Source: Bryobacterales bacterium
Lineage (GTDB): Bacteria; Acidobacteriota; Terriglobia; Bryobacterales; Bryobacteraceae
Length of the DNA: 33,044 nt
Assembly: GCA_003136675.1 (NCBI GenBank)
Contig: PLFE01000087.1
Location: 14,010 to 47,053, forward strand
Direction: 5' to 3'
Shown: piece by piece, positions 7,320 to 15,228 of the stretch
Layout of the letters: each line of letters opens with the position of its first letter
Numbering within the stretch: the stretch's first letter is position 1
The notes under the pieces: model-generated
Databases searched by the model: none
The model's input: the letters and a program-made list of their open reading frames with translations, nothing else
What the model was told of the DNA's origin: nothing
Program-made: the position numbers and the translations under genes

Positions 7320-9170
7320 CTATCTCGCCGGCAACCGAAACGCCACATACTCACCTGGAATCGCAACCTGCGTATTCGGCGTCAACCCTTCCTGCGCCGA
7401 AGCGCAGAACAAGACCACCTCGCGTCCACCGGCCTCATAGACCGCGGGTGCGCCTTCGAGCGCCGCCGGCAGCGTGTGTTCCCACAGCACCTTGCCGTCT
7501 GTCACGTCAATCGCGCGCACCTTCCGGTCGCGCGTGCCGGTGAAAATCAGCCCGCCCGCCGTCACCACAGGTCCCACCTTCGGATAATGCGTTCCCGTAT
7601 TCCGGATGCCTTGGGCCGCCAACTCCGGAACCTCGCCCAGCGGGATCTTCCAGCGAATGGTCCCGGCGTTCAGATCGTAAGCCGTGAGGGACGTCCAGGG
7701 TGGAGCGATCGGGGACAAGCCATCGCTCGCGATCAGGAACCCGAAGCCGCTGGTGAAACGGCCGCCGCCGTCAGGCTCCAGCCGGAGCAGCGCCGGAAGA
7801 TCTTTTGAGACCACAAACAGTTGGCCGCTGGCTGGGTCCACGGCGGCGCCGCCCCAGTTGGCCCCGCCATTGTTGCCGGGCACCTGAATCGTGCCGCGTT
7901 TTCCGGGCGGCGTAAACAGGCCTTCATTGCGGGCGCTCAGGATTTCATCGCGGAAGCGGGCGCGGTCTTCAGGAGTCAGATACGGACTCAGATCGTCCAC
8001 CGTAAATTTCTGGCGCGCAAACGGCGGCGGCTTGGAGGGGAATGGCTGCGTGGGCCATGCCTCTTCACCCGGCATGTCGGAACGCGGCACGGCGCGCTCC
8101 TCGATGGGCCACAAAGGTTCACCCGTTACGCGATTGAACACCCACACGAATCCCTGCTTTGAAACCTCCACCACCACATCCACCGGCGTTCCGTCATGGT
8201 TCACCGTCAACAGCTTGGGAGCCGTGTTGTCGTCATAGTCCCAAATGTCGTGGTGCACCATTTGGAAGTGCCAAATCCGCTTTCCCGTGCGCGCATCCAG
8301 CGCCAGCAGGCAATCGCCAAACAGGTTGGCGCCGGCGCGATCGACCCCGTAGAAGTTATACTTCGGGCTGGCCGTGGGCGCATAGAGGATGCCGCGCTTG
8401 ACGTCGAGCGACATCTCGCCCCAAACGTTGGCCCCGCCGACGCGCTTCCACGCATCTTTCGGCCAGGTGTCGTATCCAAACTCTCCGGGACGCGGAATGG
8501 TGTGGAACGTCCAGACCAGCTTGCCGCTCCGCACATCGAATGCACGGATGTCTCCGGGCGCGGAACCATAGCCCTGATTGGTGGCCGAGCCGAGGATCAG
8601 CAGATTCTCGAACACGCGGCCGGGCGTGGTGGATTGCACCAGCTTGATGGTGGAGGGGTCGCGGTCCAGGCCTTGCTTCAAATCCACCGCGCCTCCGTCG
8701 CCAAAGCTGGAAATCGTTTTTCCCGTTCGCGCGTCAATGGCCCGTAAGAAGTGGTTGCTCGCATAGAGCAGCCGCTGGTCGGCACGGTCCGGGCTTTCCC
8801 AGTAATTGATCCCGCGGCTGGTGATCAGGGTGGTTCCGGCGGCAGGCGCGTGAACCCAAATCTCCTGACCGGTCGTTGCATTCAGCGCGACGATCGAATT
8901 GTTCCTGGCCAGGACAAAAACGCGGCCATCCACCACCAGCGGATTGAACGCGTATTTATTGTGATCTCCGGTGGGAAAGGTCCAGGCGACTTCCAGTTGC
9001 GCGACATTCGCGCGGTTGATCTGCGAAAGCGCGGAGTATTGCGCCGAATCGGCCGCGCCCAGATAATCGCCCCAGGTCTGATGGTCTTGCGCAAAGGCGG
9101 CCAGAGCAACAAGAAGAAGGGCTGCCGGAAATCGAACCATCTCGAATCTTTGCATCACGAAGCTTTGCAT
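7320..9170 (-). CDS. Secreted PQQ-dependent quinoprotein dehydrogenase
   Basis: This is a periplasmic beta-propeller dehydrogenase of the glucose/alcohol quinoprotein type, which passes electrons to quinone or a cytochrome. The 616-residue product has a signal peptide (MVRFPAALLLVALAAFA, from the ATG at 9140) and the family opening WGDYLGAADSAQYSALSQIN. Repeated propeller blades end in tryptophan-docking motifs such as VALNATTGQEIW, LALDARTGKRIWHFQ and RAIDVTDGKVLWEH. HHDIWDYDD and AWPTQPFPSKPPPF are typical of the membrane glucose dehydrogenase-like family. No CxxCH haem motif is visible. Three in-frame ATGs (9170, 9155, 9140) arise from a 15-base tandem repeat. The one at 9170 overlaps the cupin stop; the one at 9140 best fits the signal peptide. 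The substrate is not evident. Confidence 0.93.
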   Translation of the reverse strand: MQSFVMQRFEMVRFPAALLLVALAAFAQDHQTWGDYLGAADSAQYSALSQINRANVAQLEVAWTFPTGDHNKYAFNPLVVDGRVFVLARNNSIVALNATTGQEIWVHAPAAGTTLITSRGINYWESPDRADQRLLYASNHFLRAIDARTGKTISSFGDGGAVDLKQGLDRDPSTIKLVQSTTPGRVFENLLILGSATNQGYGSAPGDIRAFDVRSGKLVWTFHTIPRPGEFGYDTWPKDAWKRVGGANVWGEMSLDVKRGILYAPTASPKYNFYGVDRAGANLFGDCLLALDARTGKRIWHFQMVHHDIWDYDDNTAPKLLTVNHDGTPVDVVVEVSKQGFVWVFNRVTGEPLWPIEERAVPRSDMPGEEAWPTQPFPSKPPPFARQKFTVDDLSPYLTPEDRARFRDEILSARNEGLFTPPGKRGTIQVPGNNGGANWGGAAVDPASGQLFVVSKDLPALLRLEPDGGGRFTSGFGFLIASDGLSPIAPPWTSLTAYDLNAGTIRWKIPLGEVPELAAQGIRNTGTHYPKVGPVVTAGGLIFTGTRDRKVRAIDVTDGKVLWEHTLPAALEGAPAVYEAGGREVVLFCASAQEGLTPNTQVAIPGEYVAFRLPAR

Positions 9171-9172
9171 CA
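9143..9172. repeat. 15-base tandem duplication creating serial start codons for the PQQ gene
   Basis: On the plus strand CGAATCTTTGCATCA (9143-9157) is followed by CGAAGCTTTGCATCA (9158-9172), one mismatch in 15. On the coding strand this puts ATG codons 15 bases apart in the same frame (9170, 9155, then 9140). Confidence 0.9.
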
Positions 9173-9595
9173 GGAGGCTTTCGGCTCACTGCCGATGGCG
9201 ATCACGAAGTAATTCGCCGGAACCGTCCCCACATTCTTCAGCCCATGCAGTTCCCCCGACGCCGCATAGGCCACGCCGCCCGCGCCAATGTGTTCGGACC
9301 GGCCCTCCAGAATGAACTCCACCGTTCCTTCCCGAATCAGCATGAATTCCGTGTGCACGTGGCGGTGAGCGGGATGCGGCATCTGGCCGGGCATGAGAGT
9401 GGTCTCGTGCAGTTCCACCATTTCCCCGGTGGGCAGTTTTCCGCGGAAGACAGGACGCGTGGCCGCGCCGCCGGACGAGGTTGTGACGGGTAGCTTTTCA
9501 AATGAGTAGGCTGTGGAGTGAGCCGGCGCGTCGGCGGACAGGGTACCGCTGAGCCCGAGCGCGGGCAGCAAAAGAGCAAGATCACGGCGGGTCAT
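9170..9595 (-). CDS. Exported single-domain cupin protein
   Basis: The product from 9595 is 141 residues. It begins MTRRDLALLLPALGLSG, a signal peptide with a twin-arginine-like RR start, so it is probably periplasmic. The metal-binding cupin motif 1 is PHPAHRHVHTEFMLIREG, with the His-x-His pair and Glu. Motif 2 includes GELHGLKNVG. The start at 9595 is chosen because its ATG overlaps the FUSC stop as ATGA (9592-9595) and it places the signal peptide at the N-terminus; a longer frame from 9637 adds 14 unlikely residues. The stop overlaps the first ATG of the PQQ gene by one base. Function is unknown; a metal-binding partner or isomerase for the PQQ enzyme's substrate is possible. Confidence 0.85.
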   Translation of the reverse strand: MTRRDLALLLPALGLSGTLSADAPAHSTAYSFEKLPVTTSSGGAATRPVFRGKLPTGEMVELHETTLMPGQMPHPAHRHVHTEFMLIREGTVEFILEGRSEHIGAGGVAYAASGELHGLKNVGTVPANYFVIAIGSEPKAS

Positions 9596-10116
9596 GCCCC
9601 GATGGTATCGCGACCCTTGCGCTTCGATTCGGGCCAAGCCGCGGACACGGCGAGGCCGACGACGATGCCGATCGAGACCTCCGAGAAACGGTGAAGAGCG
9701 ATCACCCAGACGTTAGTGGGCCGAGGAATCAGCATCACAATTGCGAGGGTAATTCCCGCGTACCGGTAAGCGCTTCTTTCGGTTCGCAAGACCGCGCAAA
9801 GAATTCCAATCGCGAGGAGCGCGAAGCCGAACGCCCAGACATCGCCCGGAAGCAAGCTGGCGGCTATCGCGCCGGCAACAGCTCCAATGGCCGTTCCAAA
9901 GAACCGCTGTACAGAGACCGGCAGCGAGGCCCCCATGGACGACTGCGTGACGACGATGGTGGAGACAGTGGCCCAATAAGCTTCCGGCAAGCGGACCAGG
10001 CGGGCCACGAGGTAGGACGCGATGGCGGCCACGGCGGTGCGCGCGGCGTTCTCCAGCGACGAGGGGTTCTCCCTCGCCACGATCAACTTCGTGAGTTCGC
10101 CCAGCTTGAATGCCAT
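9592..10116 (-). CDS. FUSC-family inner-membrane protein
   Basis: The 174-residue product has about five hydrophobic segments, including TAVAAIASYLVARLV, FFGTAIGAVAGAIAASLL, FALLAIGILCAVL and EVSIGIVVGLAVSAAWP. EAYWATVSTIVVTQSSMGAS resembles the conserved core of FUSC (fusaric acid resistance/aromatic acid exporter) membrane domains. It is about half the length of a full exporter and resembles stand-alone FUSC_2 proteins. The gene begins three bases after the MFS stop and ends in an ATGA overlap with the cupin gene, so it is a middle gene of a four-gene operon. The substrate is unknown. Confidence 0.8.
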   Translation of the reverse strand: MAFKLGELTKLIVARENPSSLENAARTAVAAIASYLVARLVRLPEAYWATVSTIVVTQSSMGASLPVSVQRFFGTAIGAVAGAIAASLLPGDVWAFGFALLAIGILCAVLRTERSAYRYAGITLAIVMLIPRPTNVWVIALHRFSEVSIGIVVGLAVSAAWPESKRKGRDTIGA

Positions 10117-10119
10117 GCT

Positions 10120-11295
10120 CTACTGAAGCACAGGTTCCTGCGCCGAGGAAAGCGTCGCATCCCCCGGTACCGCGACCACTCGCGCGAGCGAACTCACCAC
10201 CAGACTCAACGCTACGACGATGCCGAGAGACGCCCGCAAGCCCGCATATTCCGCCGAAAAGCCGATGATCGCGGGGCCGCTCAGGAAGCCGAGATATCCC
10301 GCGGTGTTCACGGCGGCAAGCCCTGCGCCTGCGCTCGAACCATGGCGGCCGGCGGCTCCGAACGCCAGAGGAACAATCACGGAGAAGCCGGCGCCCACGG
10401 CGATGAACGCCCCCAGAGTCGAATAAACGTGGGGGAATGACAGGCCCAGGCTGAGGCCGACCGCGGACAGCAGTGCGCCGAAACGAACGATGGCGACGCG
10501 CCCGAAACGCTCCGTCATCCAATCGCCGGCCACACGCCCGGCCGCCATGGCAAAGGAGAACGCCGCGTAGCCGGTGGCGGCGGCCGCCTCGGAGGTGAGC
10601 AGCGAGCGCCGCATGTACACCGAACTCCAGTCCGCCATTGCGCCTTCATTCAAAAGGATGCAGAAGGCGAGACATCCCAATCCCGCGAGCGGCTTCGTGA
10701 GGCGTGCGAACGCTGGTTGTCCGCGGCGGCCCTTGTCGGACCCGAGCAGCAGCGGTCCGCACACGAGGCCCACCGCGATGAAGATTCCGGCGGCGATCGC
10801 GAAATACCGCGACGGAGCGATTCCCCTCCCCGCCGCGAGCCCGCCCAATGACGCGCCGGCCATTCCGCCAAAGCTGAACAGCGCGTGGAAAGACGACATG
10901 ATGGCGCGCCCGATGCGCTGCTCCAGAAACACGGCTTGCGCGTTCATTGAGATATTCATCGCGCCGGAGAACACGCCGAATACCACCAGCGCGCCGGTTA
11001 GCCACCAGCGGTTGGGCGCGAGCGGCAGGAGAACCAGGCTGGCCGCCATGAGCGCGGTGGAAGTGGCCGCCATCGCGCGGCTTCCGTTGCGGGAAACCAG
11101 CGCACCTGTTACGGGCATGGAGATCAACGCGCCGCAAGCCGCGCCCAGCAGCGCCAGGCCAAGCTGCGCGGGGCGGATTTGCAAGTGCGCCTGGAACGCG
11201 GGGATCCGCGAAAGCCAGGTGGAAACAATCAGGCCGTGCAGGAAGAACAGCAGGCTGGTGCCGAGCCGCGCGCGCATTGGATTTTCGTTCCCCAA
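10120..11295 (-). CDS. Major facilitator superfamily transporter
   Basis: The 391-residue product has the twelve hydrophobic segments expected of an MFS permease. It resembles the YbjJ-like group: the N-terminus reads ARLGTSLLFFLHGLIVSTW, followed by SRIPAFQAHLQI, a periplasmic loop typical of that group. ALVSRNGSRAM after TM2 corresponds to the MFS loop 2-3 motif. The tail after about residue 375 is short and polar. It is the first gene of the minus-strand operon MFS-FUSC-cupin-PQQ. Substrate not predictable; a sugar or organic acid would suit the PQQ oxidase downstream. Confidence 0.88.
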   Translation of the reverse strand: MGNENPMRARLGTSLLFFLHGLIVSTWLSRIPAFQAHLQIRPAQLGLALLGAACGALISMPVTGALVSRNGSRAMAATSTALMAASLVLLPLAPNRWWLTGALVVFGVFSGAMNISMNAQAVFLEQRIGRAIMSSFHALFSFGGMAGASLGGLAAGRGIAPSRYFAIAAGIFIAVGLVCGPLLLGSDKGRRGQPAFARLTKPLAGLGCLAFCILLNEGAMADWSSVYMRRSLLTSEAAAATGYAAFSFAMAAGRVAGDWMTERFGRVAIVRFGALLSAVGLSLGLSFPHVYSTLGAFIAVGAGFSVIVPLAFGAAGRHGSSAGAGLAAVNTAGYLGFLSGPAIIGFSAEYAGLRASLGIVVALSLVVSSLARVVAVPGDATLSSAQEPVLQ

Positions 11296-11359
11296 CTTGC
11301 CTAACTGGAATTGTAAGTGACCCGGTACGTTCCTAAAGCGACCATGTCACACTGGGCAT

Positions 11360-11602
11360 GTGCCTGAGGAATCGACGACGACATCCCGAAGAACGGACGT
11401 GATCCTTCCTTTGGAAGTTGCTGCCGCGATTGACAAGCTGGTCGGCAGCCAGCGGGACGCCCTCAGGAAGGCTATAGGCGCCTGGAAGGATGAAGACCAT
11501 CCTGAATTGAGGGACGGAACAGCCGCGTGGGTGCGCAGGATTCGCGCCGAATCCGAGGAGCGGTTTCAGGGCGGACAACGGGAAGCATTTCCCGATGCCT
11601 GA
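11360..11602 (+). CDS. Small hypothetical protein, possible ribbon-helix-helix domain
   Basis: The 80-residue frame starts with GTG. Residues 11-45 (RRTDVILPLEVAAAIDKLVG, then SQRDALRKAIGAWKDED) have the strand-helix-helix rhythm of CopG/RHH DNA-binding proteins. I cannot confirm the family. The rest is charged. It is divergent from the MFS gene, with 64 bases between them, and lies 39 bases before the NT5C-type gene, with which it may share a transcript. Confidence 0.5.
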   Translation: MPEESTTTSRRTDVILPLEVAAAIDKLVGSQRDALRKAIGAWKDEDHPELRDGTAAWVRRIRAESEERFQGGQREAFPDA

Positions 11603-11641
11603 ATTACACTTACCTGATTTGCCCTCTGGAGAAGAAATCGA

Positions 11642-12181
11642 TTGAAACGGATTGCCATAGACCGCATTGCCATAGACATGGATGAGACCATTGCAGACGC
11701 AGTGGGCAAGCACATCACGCTCTACAACGAAGCATTCGGCGCGGCGATTCACCGCGACCAGCTTGTCGGGTTCGGCATCCGGGGGGCGATTCCGGAGGAG
11801 CATCACGCCGCCGCGGAAGCCATGGTCCACAGCGGGGCCTTCTTCGCCGACCTCGATGTAATCCCGGAAAGCCAGGCCGTCATACACGATCTTCAGGCAA
11901 AATTCGAAGTTTTCATCACCAGTTCGGCCATGGAAGTACCTTCTTCGTTCGCCGCGAAATTCACGTGGCTGGAGCGCCATTTTCCCTTTATCCCGTCCAG
12001 CCACATCGTTTTTTGCGGAGACAAGAGCATTCTGGCGGCGGATTACCTGATTGACGATACGCCTCGTCATTTCAAGCACTTCCGGGGTGAAGGCATCTTG
12101 TTCTCCGCGCCCCATAACCGGAGCGTTCAGGGTTTCCGCCGGGTGGAATCATGGCTGGATGTCCGCAAGATGTTCCTTTAG
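11642..12181 (+). CDS. NT5C-family HAD phosphatase (5'-deoxynucleotidase-like)
   Basis: HAD phosphatases of the NT5C group remove phosphate from (deoxy)nucleoside monophosphates. The 179-residue product carries the nucleophile motif IAIDMDETIADAV (D12 and D14). VFITSSAMEVPSSF contains the motif II threonine/serine region, and DYLIDDTPRHFKHF the motif IV acidic pair. The length and the absence of a large cap domain fit the bacterial NT5C group. The start is a TTG at 11642. The first codons include an in-frame 15-base duplication, so the protein begins with IAIDR repeated as IAIDM. The second copy holds the catalytic aspartates. Confidence 0.85.
   Translation: MKRIAIDRIAIDMDETIADAVGKHITLYNEAFGAAIHRDQLVGFGIRGAIPEEHHAAAEAMVHSGAFFADLDVIPESQAVIHDLQAKFEVFITSSAMEVPSSFAAKFTWLERHFPFIPSSHIVFCGDKSILAADYLIDDTPRHFKHFRGEGILFSAPHNRSVQGFRRVESWLDVRKMFL
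11651..11677. repeat. 15-base in-frame tandem duplication in the NT5C-like gene start
   Basis: ATTGCCATAGACCGC (11651-11665) is followed by ATTGCCATAGAC (11666-11677) with no mismatch. It adds five codons just before the catalytic motif. Confidence 0.92.
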
Positions 12182-12231
12182 GCTCTGGCAGGCGCGCCGC
12201 AAAGGCGACCACAAACGTGTTTCACGCCCGG

Positions 12232-12260
12232 TTGCATTAGGAGGAACAATCTGAAATACT
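12232..12260 (+). promoter_or_regulatory. Candidate promoter of the cold-shock gene
   Basis: TTGCAT (12232-12237) and AATACT (12255-12260) are separated by 17 bases, a weak sigma-70-like pair. It would give a leader of about 130 bases, as is usual for cspA-type genes. Confidence 0.35.
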
Positions 12261-12314
12261 TGAAAAGTAGTAAAAGAAATGGTGTTCGTCGTCAGGCAGG
12301 TTTGACTGAATGGA

Positions 12315-12350
12315 AGCTACGAACGCAAGTCTCGTAGCTATTTCATTTTT
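12315..12350 (+). promoter_or_regulatory. Leader hairpin upstream of the cold-shock gene
   Basis: AGCTACGA (12315-12322) pairs perfectly with TCGTAGCT (12332-12339) across a nine-base loop. It is followed by ATTTCATTTTT. It resembles an intrinsic terminator placed about 50 bases before the cold-shock start, so it could be an attenuator or a temperature-sensitive leader element. It could also be the terminator of the gene upstream. Confidence 0.5.
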
Positions 12351-12397
12351 GGGGCCCGATCCAGCGATGGCGGACGCAGTGTATTAGGAGAACAGTA

Positions 12398-12601
12398 GTG
12401 AGAGAAAAAGGTATTGTTAAGTGGTTCAACGCCGCCAAAGGCTATGGATTTATCCAGCGCAACAGCGGTGACGACGTATTTGTCCATTTCTCGGCCATCC
12501 AGACGAACGGCTATCGCACGTTGGATGAAGGCTCGGAAGTGGAGTTCGAGGTAAAGCAGGGCCCCAAGGGGCTGCAGGCCGAGAACGTTAGCCGACCGTA
12601 A
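12398..12601 (+). CDS. Cold-shock domain protein (CspA family)
   Basis: The 67-residue OB-fold protein binds single-stranded RNA and DNA. It contains the RNP1 motif KGYGFI and RNP2 motif VFVHFS, and starts [17 protein letters not shown]. The start codon is GTG. AGGAGAAC lies about ten bases upstream as ribosome-binding site. It has its own leader and is followed by a clear terminator, so it is probably monocistronic. Confidence 0.96.
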   Translation: MREKGIVKWFNAAKGYGFIQRNSGDDVFVHFSAIQTNGYRTLDEGSEVEFEVKQGPKGLQAENVSRP

Positions 12602-12629
12602 GCCAACCCTTACAGATCGAACGTGCCGA

Positions 12630-12652
12630 GGGCTTCCCCACCAGGGAAGCCC
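12630..12652 (+). terminator. Intrinsic terminator of the cold-shock gene
   Basis: GGGCTTCCC (12630-12638) and GGGAAGCCC (12644-12652) form a perfect nine-base stem with a five-base loop, followed by TTCGTATTT. It begins 29 bases after the cspA-like stop codon. Confidence 0.85.
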
Positions 12653-12686
12653 TTCGTATTTGTGGGTGTGATTAGAATGCCGCTTC

Positions 12687-13592
12687 TTAGAATGCCACGC
12701 ACACGGAACCAAAGTTAGGTGTAGGCGTCAGCAGGAACTCGAGCGGATCCAACCGGCCGACATAGAGATTCAAATTCCCGGCGTTCGCGGTGCAAGCGGC
12801 CAGGGTCAGCGGAGGCTCCGGAACCGCGAAATTGATCTGGTAGAGCCCCAACGTTGGGCGTGGGAAGCCCGGCCCACAGGTAAGAGGGACCGGTTGAGCC
12901 GCCAAGCGTTCCAAAAACAACAGGCACGGTGATCTGATACGAGAGATTCAGCGTGATGTCATTCATGGCGATCGGCCCCGGAGCGCCCGCCGGAATACCC
13001 CCGGATGGCGCGCCCAATCCTACCGCCCACGCGGTCACAATCTCGCCCGGCGCAGCCGGCAGCGTGCTCGTGACCAGCTTGCCACTTTGGTGGGAGACAG
13101 CGGACGGACAGTTGCCGTCAGTGGCCGGATTGCTGACGAATAGATCGCACATATTGATCAGATGCGGCTGGGAAAACGCTGCGCCTAAAGTGAGGGGCCG
13201 GTGCAGGCGCCTTCAGCGCACAAATCCACAGCGGGGTTATCCGCTTCCGCGAACTGGATCGTGAATGGACCGGCATCCACCGGCACTCCCGCAAACGGAA
13301 ACTGAACCGTGATGGCCAGCGTCTCCGAATCCACAGCTTTCGTCGAAAGAACTTGGATCTGCTGAGTCTGCCCCGCGCCTGCGCTTGTGACGGCGACCAC
13401 CTGCGCCAGTCCCGCCGCGGTCCGCGGCAAACCGCCGACAAAGAACGTTGTAATCTGGCCGGGCGCAACAACGGTGGCCGGCGGCGCCTGATAACCACTC
13501 CCGGCTACCACCGCTGTGTATGCCGGCTGAGTCTGCGCGGCAAGCCCGGCCGCGATCGCGAGTAAACCAGTCAGACCCCGAAGAAGCGCCAC
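12687..13592 (-). pseudogene. Secreted TIGR03437-like protein gene broken by two frameshifts
   Basis: The gene starts at 13592 with a signal peptide (MALLRGLTGLLAIAAGLAAQ). The first frame continues to PAVDLCAEGACTGPSL and stops at 13185. Sense resumes in a second frame as TLGAAFSQPHLINMCDLFV and runs through PGEIVTAWAVGLGAPSGGIP, a block typical of the TIGR03437 domain found in Solibacter proteins. Near 12850-12870 it shifts to a third frame, PTLGLYQINFAVP, the best-known TIGR03437 motif, and stops at 12687. The pieces add up to about 300 residues of one protein. Two separate one-base changes are needed. It lies 12 bases after the DUF302 gene on the same strand. Confidence 0.8.
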
Positions 13593-13604
13593 ACGCGTAT
13601 TCTC

Positions 13605-13994
13605 TCAAACCAGGGCCTGTTCGATCAGGCCCCCGATCCCCGCGATTCCTTTCACGTCTTCCTCGCTCAATCCAAACCGGTGTTTCAAATACGCCGGATC
13701 GTTATAACTCAACCAAACCTGTCCATCCGTATCCTCCCAGGCCAGGGCCTTCATTGGGAGATCGATCGCCGCGGTGGGCGACGCCTGCATGACCGGCGTG
13801 CCTGCCCTGGGATTCCCGAAAATCAGCAATTGGGTGGGATGCATTTTCATCCCCACCTTCGCCGCTTCGCCGCTATGGTCGATCAAGGCGAAAGCCGTAA
13901 TTCCTTTCGCGCCCAAAACCGACTTCAATCTCTCCAGCGTTTCCGGAACCGGATAACGGCTCGGTTTACTGATAATTCCCTCTCCAGCTTGCAT
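13605..13994 (-). CDS. DUF302 domain protein
   Basis: The product from the ATG at 13994 is 129 residues. It reads GIISKPSRYPVPETLERLKSV near the start and has the DUF302 core FALIDHSGEAAKVGMKM, PTQLLIFGNPRAGTPVMQ and AIDLPMKALAWEDTDGQVW. DUF302 proteins are small, single-domain and of unknown function. A TTG six codons upstream (14012) is an alternative start. It is divergent from the GerW-like gene at 14045 and precedes the broken TIGR03437-like gene. Confidence 0.9.
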   Translation of the reverse strand: MQAGEGIISKPSRYPVPETLERLKSVLGAKGITAFALIDHSGEAAKVGMKMHPTQLLIFGNPRAGTPVMQASPTAAIDLPMKALAWEDTDGQVWLSYNDPAYLKHRFGLSEEDVKGIAGIGGLIEQALV

Positions 13995-14044
13995 GACCGT
14001 GAGATGCTGCAACGCCGAAATGGACGCATTGCGACAATGGTTTT

Positions 14045-14389
14045 ATGAGCGTGTCCGAAATCTTAAGAACCGTCAGCGATAGTTTTCAGGCCAGCGCCAC
14101 CGTGAAGAACGTCTACGGCGAGGCCATCACGTCCGGCGACCGCACGGTGATCCCGGTGGCCCGCATCGCCTACGCATTTGGCGGCGGGGGCGGCGATCGG
14201 GAAGGGGAACAATCCGCGGAAGGCGGCGGGGGCGGCGGCCGCGTCTCGGCGGGGCCGGCCGGCGCGCTCGAAATTTCACCCGCCGGCACGCGCTTCGTCT
14301 ATTTCAACGACTGGCGGAAACTTGCGTCGGCTCTCACCGTCACCTTTGCGTTCGGGCTCCTCGTCGGTACACGGCGCAGGCGCCCCTGA
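14045..14389 (+). CDS. GerW/YtfJ-like protein with C-terminal membrane helix
   Basis: The 114-residue product begins MSVSEILRTVSDSFQASATV and continues VYGEAITSGDRTVIPVARI, AYAFGGGGGD, the signature of the GerW (YtfJ) family known from Bacillus spores. It has two glycine runs, as many family members do. The tail ALTVTFAFGLLVGTRRRRP looks like a single membrane anchor ending in arginines, with most of the protein on the other face. In a lipid A-making bacterium a spore role is not expected; the actual role is unknown. It is convergent with lpxA, with no gap between the stops. Confidence 0.85.
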   Translation: MSVSEILRTVSDSFQASATVKNVYGEAITSGDRTVIPVARIAYAFGGGGGDREGEQSAEGGGGGGRVSAGPAGALEISPAGTRFVYFNDWRKLASALTVTFAFGLLVGTRRRRP

Positions 14390-15190
14390 TCACTCCCGGC
14401 AGATGCCCCTTTTGCTGGCCCGAATGAACGTCACCAGATGGCGCGCGTGCTGGCCGCTGAACTCGCTTTCGATGCGAGCCAGGGCCGCTTCCAGCTTCAA
14501 TCCCGAGCGGTAAAGCAGCCGGTACGCGTTTTTCAACTCCGCAACTTCGGCTAGCGAAAACCCGGCGCGCTTCAGTCCGACGACATTCAGGCCCTTCGCC
14601 TCCACATCGAACCCGGAGTAGAGGAAGTATGGCGGCGCATCAAGATTCACCCGCGTATTCCCGCCAATCATCGCCAGCCGTCCGATCTTTGAATATTGGT
14701 GTACCACCACGCCGCCGGAAAGGAAAGCCTGGTCCTCCACTTCCACATACCCGGCCACCAGCGCACAGCTCGCAATCACGGTCTTGTTTCCGATCCGGCA
14801 GTTATGGGCGATGTGGCCGCTCGTCATGATGTAGTTTTCGTGCCCGATCACGGTCTCCGATTCGGGCCTGGTTCCGCGCGATATCGTATAGTGCTCGCGA
14901 ATGATGTTGCCGTGGCCGATCCGCAGATAACTCCGGTCGGACTTGTTGAAGCTCTTATCCAGAGGATCGGTTCCCAGCACTGTGCCGGCGGAAATTTCAT
15001 TGCGGTCGCCCATCGAAGTCCAGCGCTTCACATATACGTAAGGCTCCAGCAGGCAATCCGCTCCAATCGAGACATCCTGTTCGATCACGCAATACTCACC
15101 TACCTCGGTGCGTGCTCCGATAACTGCGTCCGGATGGACGCGGGCCGTCTGGGCTACCCGCGCGGCTCGATCGATTGGCATCTCATCCAT
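14390..15190 (-). CDS. lpxA: LpxA, UDP-N-acetylglucosamine O-acyltransferase
   Basis: LpxA carries out the first step of lipid A synthesis, moving a 3-hydroxyacyl chain from acyl carrier protein to UDP-GlcNAc. The 266-residue product has the left-handed beta-helix hexapeptide repeats (VHPDAVIGARTEVGEYCVIE and so on). The catalytic region is SGHIAHNCRIGN with H126 and H129; the latter matches E. coli H125. The C-terminal helical part (GLKRAGFSLAEVAELKNAYR) is also typical of LpxA. It is not in a cluster with fabZ; a Spy-like gene separates it from the divergent lpxD. The start lies inside a 14-base tandem repeat. Confidence 0.95.
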   Translation of the reverse strand: MDEMPIDRAARVAQTARVHPDAVIGARTEVGEYCVIEQDVSIGADCLLEPYVYVKRWTSMGDRNEISAGTVLGTDPLDKSFNKSDRSYLRIGHGNIIREHYTISRGTRPESETVIGHENYIMTSGHIAHNCRIGNKTVIASCALVAGYVEVEDQAFLSGGVVVHQYSKIGRLAMIGGNTRVNLDAPPYFLYSGFDVEAKGLNVVGLKRAGFSLAEVAELKNAYRLLYRSGLKLEAALARIESEFSGQHARHLVTFIRASKRGICRE

Positions 15191-15215
15191 GATATTGCGA
15201 ACATGATATTGTGAA
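15188..15215. repeat. 14-base tandem duplication at the lpxA start
   Basis: CATGATATTGCGAA (15188-15201) is followed by CATGATATTGTGAA (15202-15215), one mismatch in 14. The lpxA ATG (15188-15190 on the other strand) is the edge of the first copy; the second copy offers an out-of-frame ATG. Confidence 0.9.
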
Positions 15216-15228
15216 TGGTTACGAACCT

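Noticed and set aside
11333-12115. 260-codon open frame on the minus strand
   Set aside because: Antisense to the NT5C-type gene and the small gene before it; the plus-strand frames carry recognisable motifs.
12687-13592. Programmed frameshifting in the TIGR03437-like gene
   Set aside because: There is no slippery heptamer with a following stem at either junction, and two different shifts would be needed in one short gene.
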